Source: Synergistaceae bacterium UBA1037 (GTDB lineage Bacteria > Synergistota > Synergistia > Synergistales > Synergistaceae). Taken from it: a stretch of DNA of 30,959 nucleotides. Made by a program: the position numbers and the translations under genes. The notes under the pieces were generated by a model. It was not told where the DNA came from. It saw nothing but the letters and a program-made list of their open reading frames with translations, and ran no database searches. Within the stretch, counting starts at the first letter, position 1. Every line of letters starts with the position of its first letter. Below, one piece after another: positions 1 to 7,965 of the stretch. The stretch is taken from NCBI GenBank assembly GCA_002316795.1, contig DCEE01000047.1, forward strand, positions 30,866 to 61,824, in the 5' to 3' direction.

Positions 1-969
1 CCTTGAGGCTCTTCCCGGGGCAGATGCCGTTACAGCCGCGACCTTTGCTCCGGGCAGGAATATTTCAGTGCCGGCCCTGAGCTGACCATCTTCACTCAGA
101 AGGTTTGCTGCAAAGACAGCCTGTTTATATGAGCCGTGTTTATCGGCAAGTTTTGCGACAGTGTCGTTTTTGTTCACTTTAACGAATATGCCGTCCTGGT
201 TCGGTATCCTCAGCACTGTACCGAGCTTGAGGTAGTTTATGTTTGATATCTTGTTCGAACCAATGATAGTGTCGAGGTCAAGGTCAAATTTATTGGCTAT
301 TGACCAGAGGGAGTCTCCCGGCTGCACTGCATATTGGGTGAGCGAAAGCGGTTTGCCCTGTTTCTCCAGGTCCGCCTCATATTTTTTTAGTTTGTTCACA
401 TAAGCGAGAGTAGCTTTCACAGAATTCCGGTCATCCGGTATGTAAAGGATATCTGTGTAACTTGGCTTCTCGTTAGGTTTCAGTCCGTTGGCAAGCCTGA
501 TGTCCTCAGCACTTACCCCGTATTCTTTCGCTACGGAGCCTACAGTGTCTCCCTGGTCAAGGACAACTTCCTGCCAGCATATGTCGCCGATAAGGGCTTC
601 CTTGTCCTCGCTGAGGATCAGGCCGTCTCCTCTGGAGAGCACTCCGTAAAGTTTAAGTTCTTCCGTTGTAAGGCTGGGAACGCTTGGGAGGGGACCGATG
701 CCGATGGGTATAACTTCTGTTTCCGGTTCTGACGGTTCTGCCGGAGAGCTGACCGCTGAAAGGTCGGAGACGTCTACCATCAAAAAACCTCTGTTGTCGA
801 CAGTTTTTTCAGATATTTCGGGAAGGTCCATGCCTATCCAGTACATGCCCGCTTTCTCTGCTGCCATTGCGGACAGCACGACAGAAGCCGACAGAGCCGC
901 AATGATAAACAGAACAAAGTATATGGTTTTTTTCTTTCTAGCACCGTCCAGGTCAAACATAGACATCAT
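1..969 (-). CDS. LysM-repeat envelope protein, partial (3' end outside window)
   Basis: The reading frame is open from an ATG at 969 to the left edge, giving 323 residues with no stop. A GGAG lies 7 bases before the ATG; in-frame ATGs at 966 and 960 are alternatives. After a short basic segment (RKKK) there is one hydrophobic segment at about residues 15-36, which is a membrane anchor or uncleaved signal, then a Pro/Glu/Ser-rich linker. Three LysM-like repeats follow at about residues 131-179, 212-256 and 261-306; the middle one is the most canonical (VQPGDSLWSIANKF). LysM modules bind peptidoglycan glycan chains, so the protein should sit in the periplasm or at the cell wall. Such proteins often end in an M23 peptidase domain, but that part would lie outside the window, so this is inference. 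It lies 52 bases after rho and is probably cotranscribed with it. Confidence 0.85.
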   Translation of the reverse strand, partial: MMSMFDLDGARKKKTIYFVLFIIAALSASVVLSAMAAEKAGMYWIGMDLPEISEKTVDNRGFLMVDVSDLSAVSSPAEPSEPETEVIPIGIGPLPSVPSLTTEELKLYGVLSRGDGLILSEDKEALIGDICWQEVVLDQGDTVGSVAKEYGVSAEDIRLANGLKPNEKPSYTDILYIPDDRNSVKATLAYVNKLKKYEADLEKQGKPLSLTQYAVQPGDSLWSIANKFDLDLDTIIGSNKISNINYLKLGTVLRIPNQDGIFVKVNKNDTVAKLADKHGSYKQAVFAANLLSEDGQLRAGTEIFLPGAKVAAVTASAPGRASR

Positions 970-1021
970 CCGGTCACTCCACACGTATCGTTCATCACAA
1001 GACCCAAGATTCGGAGAAAGC

Positions 1022-2560
1022 TCAGCCTGCCTTTATTGTAGCAAGAAATTCCCGATTATTCACCGTGTTGCGCAATTTATCCAGAATAAGATTCAAAACT
1101 TCAGCCTCATCCATGTTCGTGATCTTTCTTCTCAGTGCCCAGATCTTCTGCAGATCCTCTTCGGAAACGAGAAGCTCCTCTTTCCTGGTCCCTGATTTGG
1201 TGATATCCAGGGCAGGGAAAATGCGCTGCTCAGATATCTTGCGCGATAGATGGACTTCCATGTTGCCTGTCCCCTTGAATTCTTCGTATATTACGTCATC
1301 CATCCTGCTGCCTGTCTCGACCAGCGATGTTCCTATTATAGTCAGGCTTCCGCCAAATTCAATATTCCTGGCCGCGCCGAAAAACTTTTTGGGGAAGTAG
1401 AGCGCGGCGGGGTCCATCCCTCCCGAGAGGGTCCTGCCGGAGGGAGGCACTATAAGGTTGGAGGCCCTTGCCAGCCTTGTGATCGAGTCGAGCAGGAGCA
1501 CCACATCCTTGGACACCTCAACAAGCCTCTTTGCCTTCTCCAGCGCCAGCGCGGCGACCCGCATATGCTCCTCGGCCGGACGGTCAAAGGTCGATGCAAT
1601 TATCTCCCCGTCAACGGAACGGGCCATGTCTGTAACTTCTTCAGGCCTTTCGTCTATAAGGAGCACCATAAGGATAACTTCAGGATGGTTGGTCGTGATC
1701 GCATTGGCAAGGTTTTTGAGCAGAGTCGTCTTTCCTGCTTTAGGCGGGGAGACTATCAGAGCCCTCTGGCCCTTGCCTATCGGGGCAAAAAGATCCACCA
1801 TGCGGGTAGAAATTATTTTTCTGTCCGTCTCGAGATTCAATTTTTCATCGGGGAAAATTGGTGTGAGTGATTCAAACTGAGGTCTTTTTCTTGCTGCTTC
1901 GGGATCTGTAAAATTTACATTCTCCACTCTGAGCAGAGCTTCATAGTGTTCCTGTTCCTTGGGCGGGCGGATGATCCCCCACACCACATCCCCGTTCCTC
2001 AGCCCGAACCTGCGTATCTGAGAGGCTGACACATATATGTCATTGCTGCTGGGGAGCAGTCCCGAAGGCCTTAGGAAACCGTAGCCTTCCGGCAGGCACT
2101 CCAGGGTACCTCCGTTGAACCTGTACCCCATCGTCTCCGCCTGGGTCTTGAGTATATCGACGATAAGGTCGTCCTTGCGCCTTGCCGATATGGAAGTCAC
2201 ACCGATCTCTTTAGCAATTTTTCTCAGTTCAGCAAGGGTCTGCTGTGCCAGAAAGTTGAATCCGAGTTTGGGGTGCGTATGTTTGTGAAGCCTTCCGTTG
2301 CCGTCGCCGTTTTGTTCTTTTTCCGCCTCCTGGATCTGGACAGGGACACTTTCAGCGGCGGTCTGAGCAGCCGGTGCGGGGGCCGTCGATGGGGCGGCGT
2401 AAACGGATGCCTCTTCTGTTGCGGGGACTTCCCTGACTGCTGTTGTTTCAGCTTCGGCCTGTTCAGCTTTTGCCTTAACTTTTTTGGCAGATGGATCGCT
2501 TACGGTCTTTGCAGCTTTTTTCTTTGGTTCCTCTGTGGTTTCACTCTTTTTTCTCGGCAA
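1022..2560 (-). CDS. rho: Transcription termination factor Rho
   Basis: Rho is the hexameric RNA helicase that ends transcription of untranslated RNA. The 512 residues contain a Rho N-terminal helical domain (about 103-140), a cold-shock-type RNA-binding domain with GYGFLRP near 159-165, the Walker A motif PPKAGKTT (272-279), Walker B VVLLLDSITRLARA (353-366), and the conserved C-terminal blocks LSGGMDPAALYFPKKFFGAARN, EEFKGTGNMEVHLSRK and SGTRKEELL. The first ~95 residues are a low-complexity Lys/Ala/Glu/Pro-rich extension absent from short Rho proteins such as that of E. coli (419 residues). The start is TTG, with GGGAGG 9 bases upstream. It follows the 151-residue membrane protein by 24 bases. 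The gene often found after rho in Firmicutes, rpmE, is not here; a LysM protein follows instead. Confidence 0.98.
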   Translation of the reverse strand: MPRKKSETTEEPKKKAAKTVSDPSAKKVKAKAEQAEAETTAVREVPATEEASVYAAPSTAPAPAAQTAAESVPVQIQEAEKEQNGDGNGRLHKHTHPKLGFNFLAQQTLAELRKIAKEIGVTSISARRKDDLIVDILKTQAETMGYRFNGGTLECLPEGYGFLRPSGLLPSSNDIYVSASQIRRFGLRNGDVVWGIIRPPKEQEHYEALLRVENVNFTDPEAARKRPQFESLTPIFPDEKLNLETDRKIISTRMVDLFAPIGKGQRALIVSPPKAGKTTLLKNLANAITTNHPEVILMVLLIDERPEEVTDMARSVDGEIIASTFDRPAEEHMRVAALALEKAKRLVEVSKDVVLLLDSITRLARASNLIVPPSGRTLSGGMDPAALYFPKKFFGAARNIEFGGSLTIIGTSLVETGSRMDDVIYEEFKGTGNMEVHLSRKISEQRIFPALDITKSGTRKEELLVSEEDLQKIWALRRKITNMDEAEVLNLILDKLRNTVNNREFLATIKAG

Positions 2561-2584
2561 CTTTTATGACCTCCCGGTCTGGTT

Positions 2585-3040
2585 TCATTTTCTTCTTACT
2601 ATTTCGAACTTGATGTCCGACCATACTTTTGCAGGGGTCGAAACAGTTACTCTGTATGATCCCACCGGGAGAGGGGTCCCCTCTTCCCTGAGGAGATAAA
2701 AGGTCCTCACTCCGTTTTTGCTCATAAGCTTGAGGGGTTCCGACAGGACCATTTCATTCCCGTAATACCATGAAACCTCCAGATGGCTGCCTTCGCGCGC
2801 AGAGGAATACTTCAGCCATAAACAGATCTGACTTGGGCCGTAGGGGATGCTGTTACCGATCAACAGAGGCTCGCGGTTCTCTCCGAGTTCCTGACAGATC
2901 ACTGCGTCTTCGACCTTGAAAAAACTCGAAAAAGGACCGGCTTTTAAGCTCCATGTCACCAGCAAGAGCAGAAGAATTACACTGAAACCGAGAAGGACAA
3001 GCGGCCTCTTTGCTGATCTTTCTGTATTGATTCTATCCAT
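2585..3040 (-). CDS. Uncharacterised single-pass membrane protein beside rho
   Basis: I do not recognise this 151-residue protein with confidence. The start chosen is the ATG at 3040, preceded by GGTGG at about 7 bases; a longer frame from 3094 has no better support. A short charged N-terminus is followed by one strongly hydrophobic segment at about residues 13-31. A ~115-residue extracytoplasmic domain follows, with alternating hydrophobic and polar stretches suggestive of beta structure, ending in PVGSYRVTVSTPAKVWSDIKFEIV. The layout resembles small immunoglobulin-like or DUF2914-like domains, which is only a resemblance. It lies between the DUF4392 gene and rho, 24 bases before rho, so it is probably cotranscribed. 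No catalytic motif is visible. Confidence 0.75.
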   Translation of the reverse strand: MDRINTERSAKRPLVLLGFSVILLLLLVTWSLKAGPFSSFFKVEDAVICQELGENREPLLIGNSIPYGPSQICLWLKYSSAREGSHLEVSWYYGNEMVLSEPLKLMSKNGVRTFYLLREEGTPLPVGSYRVTVSTPAKVWSDIKFEIVRRK

Positions 3041-3097
3041 GCAAGACCACCAATCTCTAACCTGACATTTTACCATGAGAATCCAAAAATTCAAAAA

Positions 3098-3973
3098 TCA
3101 GGATCGGAATTTATTCCATATTTCGTATAATCCGGCAATGACTGCTTCGTTCGCCTCGATCCCAAAGCCGTCCACAGTAAGTTCCGGCCTCTTGCTTATG
3201 CCGTCAACGGCGTTTTTTCCGATAAGGGCTTCGAGCATGGAACGTTCATCGCGCCTGCAGGGGCCGCACCAGTCGCCCCATATATGTGAAAGTGCAGTGC
3301 TGAGAGCATAACAGCCCCAGTTGCTTACGTCCGCCGGGATCGCGACATCTGTACGGATCACGGAAAGGCACTTTCTGAAATCCGGCCTTATGTCACATAT
3401 ATCGGACATGAAATTTCCCATCCCGACCTCATTTCCTCCGTCGCCTATGCCTACCGTGAAGATCCCTTTTCTTGAACACAATACGGAGAACCAGTCAAGG
3501 GAAGGAGTCCAGGCTGAGATGTCCTCGCTCCTCATGTTGTAAAATTTGCCGTCAGCCGCGCGTCCGAGACGCTCAGTGAATATGACCGCATCCGGAGCAA
3601 AAAAATCAAGCATGTCGAACCGGTCTGCCGCAAATACCTTCTCTTCAGGGAATCCGGCTGCGGAGGCGCATGCCTTCAATGCCTCAAGACAGAGGGCGTC
3701 TGTCCATATCTCTGTTTCGGCGCCATGTTTCCTTAAGGCCCTGGCCAGGATCACGGCTCCCCCCGGACCGTCTGTCTCGGGAGCACCGGCTGAGGGGACA
3801 AAAAAACCTGAAACCACAGCTGCCCGCGACACATCGGCAAGGCCTTCCGCGGCCTTCTGCCAATATACCTTGCGGCATAAGGAGGATATTCCCCTTTTTC
3901 CCCTGTCTGCAGCTACCATTTTCACCAGTTCTTCGGCAAATTCCGAAGGCAGTCTGTATCCGTCCATCTTCAT
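3098..3973 (-). CDS. DUF4392 protein, D-glutamate cyclase C-terminal-like
   Basis: The 291-residue protein carries the signature blocks of the DUF4392 / D-glutamate cyclase C-terminal family: VVSGFFVP and ETDGPGGAVILARAL (about 53-80), TERLGRAADGKFYNM (133-147), VGIGDGGNEVGMGNF (174-188) and VSNWGCYAL (216-224). The mammalian mitochondrial member (DGLUCY) converts D-glutamate to 5-oxo-D-proline; whether this stand-alone bacterial domain does so is unproven. No signal peptide is seen, so a cytoplasmic location is likely. The start at 3973 lies 4 bases after the pfkA stop; ATG at 3967 is an alternative, and the Shine-Dalgarno is weak (GTGAG), consistent with translational coupling to pfkA. A WCGPC string at about 235-239 looks like a thioredoxin active site but sits in an unrelated context. 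Confidence 0.82.
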   Translation of the reverse strand: MKMDGYRLPSEFAEELVKMVAADRGKRGISSLCRKVYWQKAAEGLADVSRAAVVSGFFVPSAGAPETDGPGGAVILARALRKHGAETEIWTDALCLEALKACASAAGFPEEKVFAADRFDMLDFFAPDAVIFTERLGRAADGKFYNMRSEDISAWTPSLDWFSVLCSRKGIFTVGIGDGGNEVGMGNFMSDICDIRPDFRKCLSVIRTDVAIPADVSNWGCYALSTALSHIWGDWCGPCRRDERSMLEALIGKNAVDGISKRPELTVDGFGIEANEAVIAGLYEIWNKFRS

Positions 3974-3977
3974 CTCA

Positions 3978-4940
3978 CTATATGCTTAATGTCTCAACAA
4001 GCCTGATCATGTCCGGATCCAGATCTCTTTTCGTTTCCCAGGCCGTCCTGATCTCAGAGGATACGATGTTGCCGTTGATCCTTCCCACCATCTTCCCTCT
4101 TTCGCCCTTTATAAGCAGTTCCACGGCTGCGGCTCCAAGCCTCGAAGCAAGGACCGTATCGAAGCATGATGGAGCTCCTCCTCTTTGAAGGTGTCCGAGG
4201 ACTACTATCCTGGGATCATAGCTTCCCTGCCCCCTCAGTTTTGCCGCGAGCTCTGAAGCGGACATTACGCCCTCTGCGAGGACGATGAGGGAGTGCGTCT
4301 TGCCCCTCTCCTTTGCGTAGCTCAGTTTTTTACATATGGCATCAAGGTCGGGAGCTATCTCAGGGACAAGGACAGATTCAGCACCGCAGGCCACACCGGT
4401 CTCCAAAGCGAGAAATCCGGCGTTCCGGCCCATCACTTCGACTATAAACATCCTGTCATGGCTGGAAGCCGTATCCCGAAGCTTGCTGATGCACTCAAGC
4501 GCTGTATTGCAGGCTGTATCAAAGCCGACAGTGCAGTCGGTGCCCGCCATGTCATTATCTATCGTCGCCGGTATCCCTACGGTCGTGACGCCCCTTTCAT
4601 GGAGCTCGTGCGCCCCCCGGAAAGAACCGTCGCCGCCTATCACGATAAGGGCATCGATATCATTTTCCTTCAGTTTTGACGCTCCGGCATTCACACCTTC
4701 CGGGCGTAAAAACTCCGGACATCTCGCGGTCCTCAGGATAGTCCCGCCGTGCAGAAGGATGCCTCCGACTGAACTCCTTGTCATAGGAACAAGATCTCCC
4801 TCAAGGAGGCCTTCGTACCCCCTCCTTATGCCTACAACGTCCAGCCCGCTGTAAAGAGCGGTGCGGGTCACCGCCCTGATGGCCGCGTTCATTCCGGGAG
4901 AATCTCCCCCGCTCGTCAGGACTCCTATCCTCTTCAACAT
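3978..4940 (-). CDS. pfkA: ATP-dependent 6-phosphofructokinase
   Basis: This glycolytic enzyme phosphorylates fructose 6-phosphate to fructose 1,6-bisphosphate in the cytoplasm. At 320 residues it has the usual bacterial PfkA length. Visible motifs are the nucleotide-binding LTSGGDSPGMNAAIR (8-22), IGGDGS (101-106), the catalytic loop PATIDND (124-130), VEVMGRNAG (167-175) and GHLQRGG near the C-terminus. The Gly in GGDGS at the position that is Asp in pyrophosphate-dependent enzymes argues for ATP as phosphate donor. The start ATG has GGGAGG about 7 bases upstream. The gene follows comF by 52 bases and is followed within 4 bases by the DUF4392 gene. Confidence 0.97.
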   Translation of the reverse strand: MLKRIGVLTSGGDSPGMNAAIRAVTRTALYSGLDVVGIRRGYEGLLEGDLVPMTRSSVGGILLHGGTILRTARCPEFLRPEGVNAGASKLKENDIDALIVIGGDGSFRGAHELHERGVTTVGIPATIDNDMAGTDCTVGFDTACNTALECISKLRDTASSHDRMFIVEVMGRNAGFLALETGVACGAESVLVPEIAPDLDAICKKLSYAKERGKTHSLIVLAEGVMSASELAAKLRGQGSYDPRIVVLGHLQRGGAPSCFDTVLASRLGAAAVELLIKGERGKMVGRINGNIVSSEIRTAWETKRDLDPDMIRLVETLSI

Positions 4941-4992
4941 GGCTCACCCTCCCCGTTGCCCAAAGAGATCACTGCGCCTGACCTTATCGATG

Positions 4993-5790
4993 TCATTCTG
5001 CCCCGCCTGCCCCGCGGCCGGTCTGGATGCCGATGTCTTTCCACGCGGCTTCATTTTCCTGCGACGGGACCCTCCTGGACCACACCAGAACAGAGGATAC
5101 AGTCCCGCCGGACCTTTCGACTGCCGATATGGCTGCACGCATGGTGTTGCCTGTAGTATATACATCATCGACCAGAACGACTGACATCCCATCCAGGCTC
5201 TTTGACGCCTCCATAGCATCAGGGGCCATCATATTTCTTGAAGGTCCGGTCTTTCCCGCCTGGGAATCGACGTTTTTTCTCCAGATGAGCATTCTGCCTT
5301 CAGCGGGTATGCCCCATACCAGGGAGACACCCTCAGCAAGGAGCAGCGATTGATTGTATTCCCTTCTGCCGGACCTGTGCAGGGGTATCGGTATAAGCAT
5401 GTCGGTCCGGACCGCACTGAATGTCTCGCCCAGCAGCCTGCCCATCGGTATGCCCAGAGAGCGGACATTTTTGTATTTCAGATCCAGCAGAAGATCACGG
5501 GATATCCCCTCGTGGAGCGAAAGTGCATAGCAAGGTACCGACCCCGAGCAGCACCCGGCTCCGAACGGTGCGCCGCATTTGGCGCAAAACGGCGGCAACG
5601 GAGATGCTGCGGACCGCAAACACCTGTCACAGCACGAAACTCCTATCTTGCCGCATACGGGACACCTCTGAGGCCATACAAAATGAAAAAATGCGTTTAT
5701 GCTTCCGGGGACTTCAGCCTTGAAAAAAGAACTCCGCGGGGAGGCTGCAGATATGTCTTTCCGAGGATCCTGCGGTGTTCTTTCAAACAT
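4993..5790 (-). CDS. comF: ComF-family phosphoribosyltransferase-like protein
   Basis: The protein has the ComF layout. An N-terminal cysteine-rich zinc-binding part (CPVCG at about 43-47, CCDRC 53-57, CAKCG 69-73) leads into a type I phosphoribosyltransferase fold with IPIPLHRSGRREYNQS (about 133-148) and the PRPP loop VVLVDDVYTTGNT (204-216). ComF proteins are linked to DNA uptake and handling of single-stranded DNA in competent bacteria; the enzymatic substrate is not settled. The frame stays open upstream to 5883, inside metK, so the start is uncertain. I chose the ATG at 5790 (265 residues), just after the metK stop, although no clear Shine-Dalgarno precedes it. Coupled translation from metK may explain that. 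No other competence genes are in the window, so a competence role is inference. Confidence 0.88.
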   Translation of the reverse strand: MFERTPQDPRKDISAASPRSSFFKAEVPGSINAFFHFVWPQRCPVCGKIGVSCCDRCLRSAASPLPPFCAKCGAPFGAGCCSGSVPCYALSLHEGISRDLLLDLKYKNVRSLGIPMGRLLGETFSAVRTDMLIPIPLHRSGRREYNQSLLLAEGVSLVWGIPAEGRMLIWRKNVDSQAGKTGPSRNMMAPDAMEASKSLDGMSVVLVDDVYTTGNTMRAAISAVERSGGTVSSVLVWSRRVPSQENEAAWKDIGIQTGRGAGGAE

Positions 5791-5806
5791 GTCAAGGTGC
5801 AATAAA

Positions 5807-7003
5807 CTAGAGGCCGGCTGCTTTTCTGAGTATATTCGCCTTGTCGGTGCGTTCCCATGTGGGAATGGGGTCAAGGTCGACACGCCCCATGTGGCCGTAG
5901 GCAGCGATCCTCTTGTAGCAGGGCTTGCGCAGGTCGAGATCCCTTATTATCGCCGCAGGGCGGAAATCAAAGTGTTCTCTTATGAGTTCCGTTATCTTTT
6001 CGTCTGAGACGGCACCTGTCCCGAAAGTTTCGACCATTATGGATACCGGTTTGGCAACTCCTATGGCATAGGCGACCTGGATCTGGCACGCTGAAGCGAG
6101 TCCCGCCGCAACTACATTTTTGGCCACGTATCTGGCCATATAGGCCCCTGAGCGGTCAACTTTTGTAGGGTCCTTCCCTGAGAAGGCTCCCCCTCCGTGC
6201 GGGACGGCTCCCCCGTACGTGTCGACTATTATCTTCCTGCCCGTAAGTCCGCTGTCAGCCTGAGGTCCGCCCATCACGAAACGGCCCGTAGGGTTGATAA
6301 GTATCCTTGGTTTCTTCTCTATCAGTGATCCGGGGATCACCGGTGCGATGACGTACTTCTCCACGTCTTCCGCTATCTGTCTCTGGTCGACTGCAGGGTG
6401 GTGCTGTGTGCTTATTACTATAGTGTCTACACGGGCAGGTTTGCCGTCGATATATTCGACCGTGACCTGGGCTTTCCCGTCCGGACGGAGATACGGTATT
6501 GTCTTGTTCTTCCTTACTTCGGCCAGCTTCCTTGTCAGCCTGTGGGCCAGCGAGATCGGCATGGGCATGAGCTCCTCCGTTTCGTCGCACGCATAGCCGA
6601 CCATAAGTCCCTGGTCTCCTGCGCCGACCTTGTCTATCTCATCGTCGGAGAGCTCCCTTGCTTCGAGGGCCTTGTCCACCCCCTGGCTGATATCCGAAGA
6701 CTGTTCGTCTATCGCAGTTATTACAGCGCAGGTGTCACCGTCGAAGCCATACTTCGCCCTCGTGTAGCCGACTTCCTTAACTGTTTCCCTCGTGATCTTT
6801 GGAATGTCGACATAGCAGTTCGTTGTGATCTCTCCCGCTATTACGACAAGTCCGGTGCTGACAAGCGTCTCACATGCGACTCTTCCCATAGGGTCCTCTT
6901 TGAGGATCGCGTCAAGGATAGCGTCTGATATTTGATCTGCGAGTTTGTCAGGGTGTCCTTCCGTCACTGACTCTGACGTAATAAGATACCTTTCTTTGCT
7001 CAT
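5807..7003 (-). CDS. metK: S-adenosylmethionine synthetase
   Basis: MetK makes S-adenosylmethionine, the main methyl donor, from methionine and ATP in the cytoplasm. The 398 residues match the family length. Motifs include [10 protein letters not shown] (11-20), the signature [15 protein letters not shown] (127-141), [10 protein letters not shown] (148-157) and the glycine-rich [16 protein letters not shown] in the C-terminal half. The ATG has GGAGGTG at good spacing. The 116 bases between metK and the upstream acetyltransferase gene contain no SAM riboswitch that I can recognise. The gene heads a tight run metK-comF-pfkA-DUF4392-membrane protein-rho. Confidence 0.98.
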   Translation of the reverse strand: MSKERYLITSESVTEGHPDKLADQISDAILDAILKEDPMGRVACETLVSTGLVVIAGEITTNCYVDIPKITRETVKEVGYTRAKYGFDGDTCAVITAIDEQSSDISQGVDKALEARELSDDEIDKVGAGDQGLMVGYACDETEELMPMPISLAHRLTRKLAEVRKNKTIPYLRPDGKAQVTVEYIDGKPARVDTIVISTQHHPAVDQRQIAEDVEKYVIAPVIPGSLIEKKPRILINPTGRFVMGGPQADSGLTGRKIIVDTYGGAVPHGGGAFSGKDPTKVDRSGAYMARYVAKNVVAAGLASACQIQVAYAIGVAKPVSIMVETFGTGAVSDEKITELIREHFDFRPAAIIRDLDLRKPCYKRIAAYGHMGRVDLDPIPTWERTDKANILRKAAGL

Positions 7004-7119
7004 TTCACAAACACCTCCGTATTATATTTGCAGCCGGGGACCGGCATGCTTTCAGAAGATTTTATTGCCTGATGCTCTTTTTGAACAGTGCTGTACGGCC
7101 GGTACCGTGAGAGTATATT

Positions 7120-7578
7120 TTACGAATACTCGATCGGCCTGCGCTGGAGGATAAGCAGACCGTCCCTGGCCTCAAATCCCAGTTTGCACATAAACTCTAT
7201 AAGTTCGCTTGTATAAGTTACTATTACGGGGACCGGCCTTATCGCCGGATGGGTCAGCGCATACCTTAAGAGGCTCGAGCCAAGCCCCTTTCCCTGGTGG
7301 TCGGGGTGGACGAGGATATCCCAGAGCGATCCCCTGAATACGAAGTCTGTTATTATACGGCAGAAAGCGACCAGTTTGCCGTTATACCTCACGGAAAAAC
7401 ACATGCTCGTTCCGTCGAGCATCTTCTGGATCTGCTCAAGCGAACGGCTTCTGCCCCATCTGGTAAACCTGTAAAGATCCTGGAGCTCTTCCGGCGTTAT
7501 GGCAAGTTTGCTGTCATAGAAATAGTACCCGGGGCAAAAACTGTCATTAGAGCCGATACTTTGTCTCATCAAGGTCAT
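7120..7578 (-). CDS. GNAT-family N-acetyltransferase
   Basis: The protein is about 152 residues from the ATG at 7578. It has the GNAT acetyl-CoA-binding motif A: LWDILVHPDHQGKGLGSSLLRYAL (about 85-108) with the Q-G-K-G-L-G pyrophosphate loop, preceded by the beta strands LVAFCRIITDF. GNAT enzymes move an acetyl group from acetyl-CoA to an amine; the substrate cannot be told from sequence. A longer frame extends to 7659, but AGGAAGAG lies upstream of 7578, and another ATG at 7569 also has AGAGG before it. The start overlaps the end of the zinc-ribbon gene by about 32 bases in another frame, so the two are probably translationally coupled. Confidence 0.88.
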   Translation of the reverse strand: MTLMRQSIGSNDSFCPGYYFYDSKLAITPEELQDLYRFTRWGRSRSLEQIQKMLDGTSMCFSVRYNGKLVAFCRIITDFVFRGSLWDILVHPDHQGKGLGSSLLRYALTHPAIRPVPVIVTYTSELIEFMCKLGFEARDGLLILQRRPIEYS

Positions 7579-7843
7579 CCTCTGTCTCTTCCTGATCAAA
7601 TTCACAGGGACCCCCGTTTTCGTCACACTGTCCCTGCTTTTCGGGAAGGCGGCCCGCAAGCGCCAGCCCTCCGATTATCTTCCGAAGATCTCCGCGTCTT
7701 GCATCCTTGCTGATGGTCAGTTCCATGACCTGCCCCGCACCGCATTTGGAGCAGGTCCATACTGCACGGGCGATCCCGTCCGGCCCGGGCGATCCTGCAA
7801 GGACCTTTACTTCACCGCATTTTTGACAAGCCACTATCAGCAT
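7547..7843 (-). CDS. Small zinc-ribbon protein
   Basis: The 98-residue protein has two cysteine pairs, CQKC (6-9) and CSKCG (31-35), spaced as in a zinc ribbon. It ends in a very acidic tail (QEETEDDLDETK) with two further cysteines (CDENGGPC). AAGAGG lies about 7 bases before the ATG. I do not recognise the family, and no catalytic domain is present, so a nucleic-acid or protein-binding role is the most that can be suggested. Its 3' end overlaps the GNAT gene start, and the pair precedes metK by 116 bases. Confidence 0.75.
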   Translation of the reverse strand: MLIVACQKCGEVKVLAGSPGPDGIARAVWTCSKCGAGQVMELTISKDARRGDLRKIIGGLALAGRLPEKQGQCDENGGPCEFDQEETEDDLDETKYRL

Positions 7844-7965
7844 TGGGCAAACCTCTTTCCATCAGGCCAACGAACCTGAATATTCCGCTTGTTCACTACG
7901 GTGCTGAAGAGAAGGGCCTTCCGCAGGCAATATGAAAATGAACGCGATCCTCTTGAAAACCGGCC

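Noticed and set aside
698..1195. Plus-strand open frame over the LysM gene and the rho 3' end
   Set aside because: It spans two minus-strand genes and has no motif. The minus strand gives a coherent LysM protein.
3255..3271. WCGPC thioredoxin-like motif in the DUF4392 protein
   Set aside because: The five residues match a thioredoxin active site, but the surrounding sequence is the DUF4392 C-terminal region and not a thioredoxin fold, so this is probably coincidence.
7021..7026. Perfect TATAAT on the minus strand before metK
   Set aside because: It lies immediately beside the metK ribosome site, so a start from it would remove the leader, and no -35 is seen at the right distance.
7004..7119. 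Possible SAM riboswitch upstream of metK
   Set aside because: The 116-base gap has only small inverted repeats and none of the conserved SAM-I, SAM-II or SMK elements that I can recognise.
7844..7965. Gap between the DUF3084 and zinc-ribbon genes
   Set aside because: I looked for a terminator, promoter or small gene in these 122 bases and found nothing I could defend.
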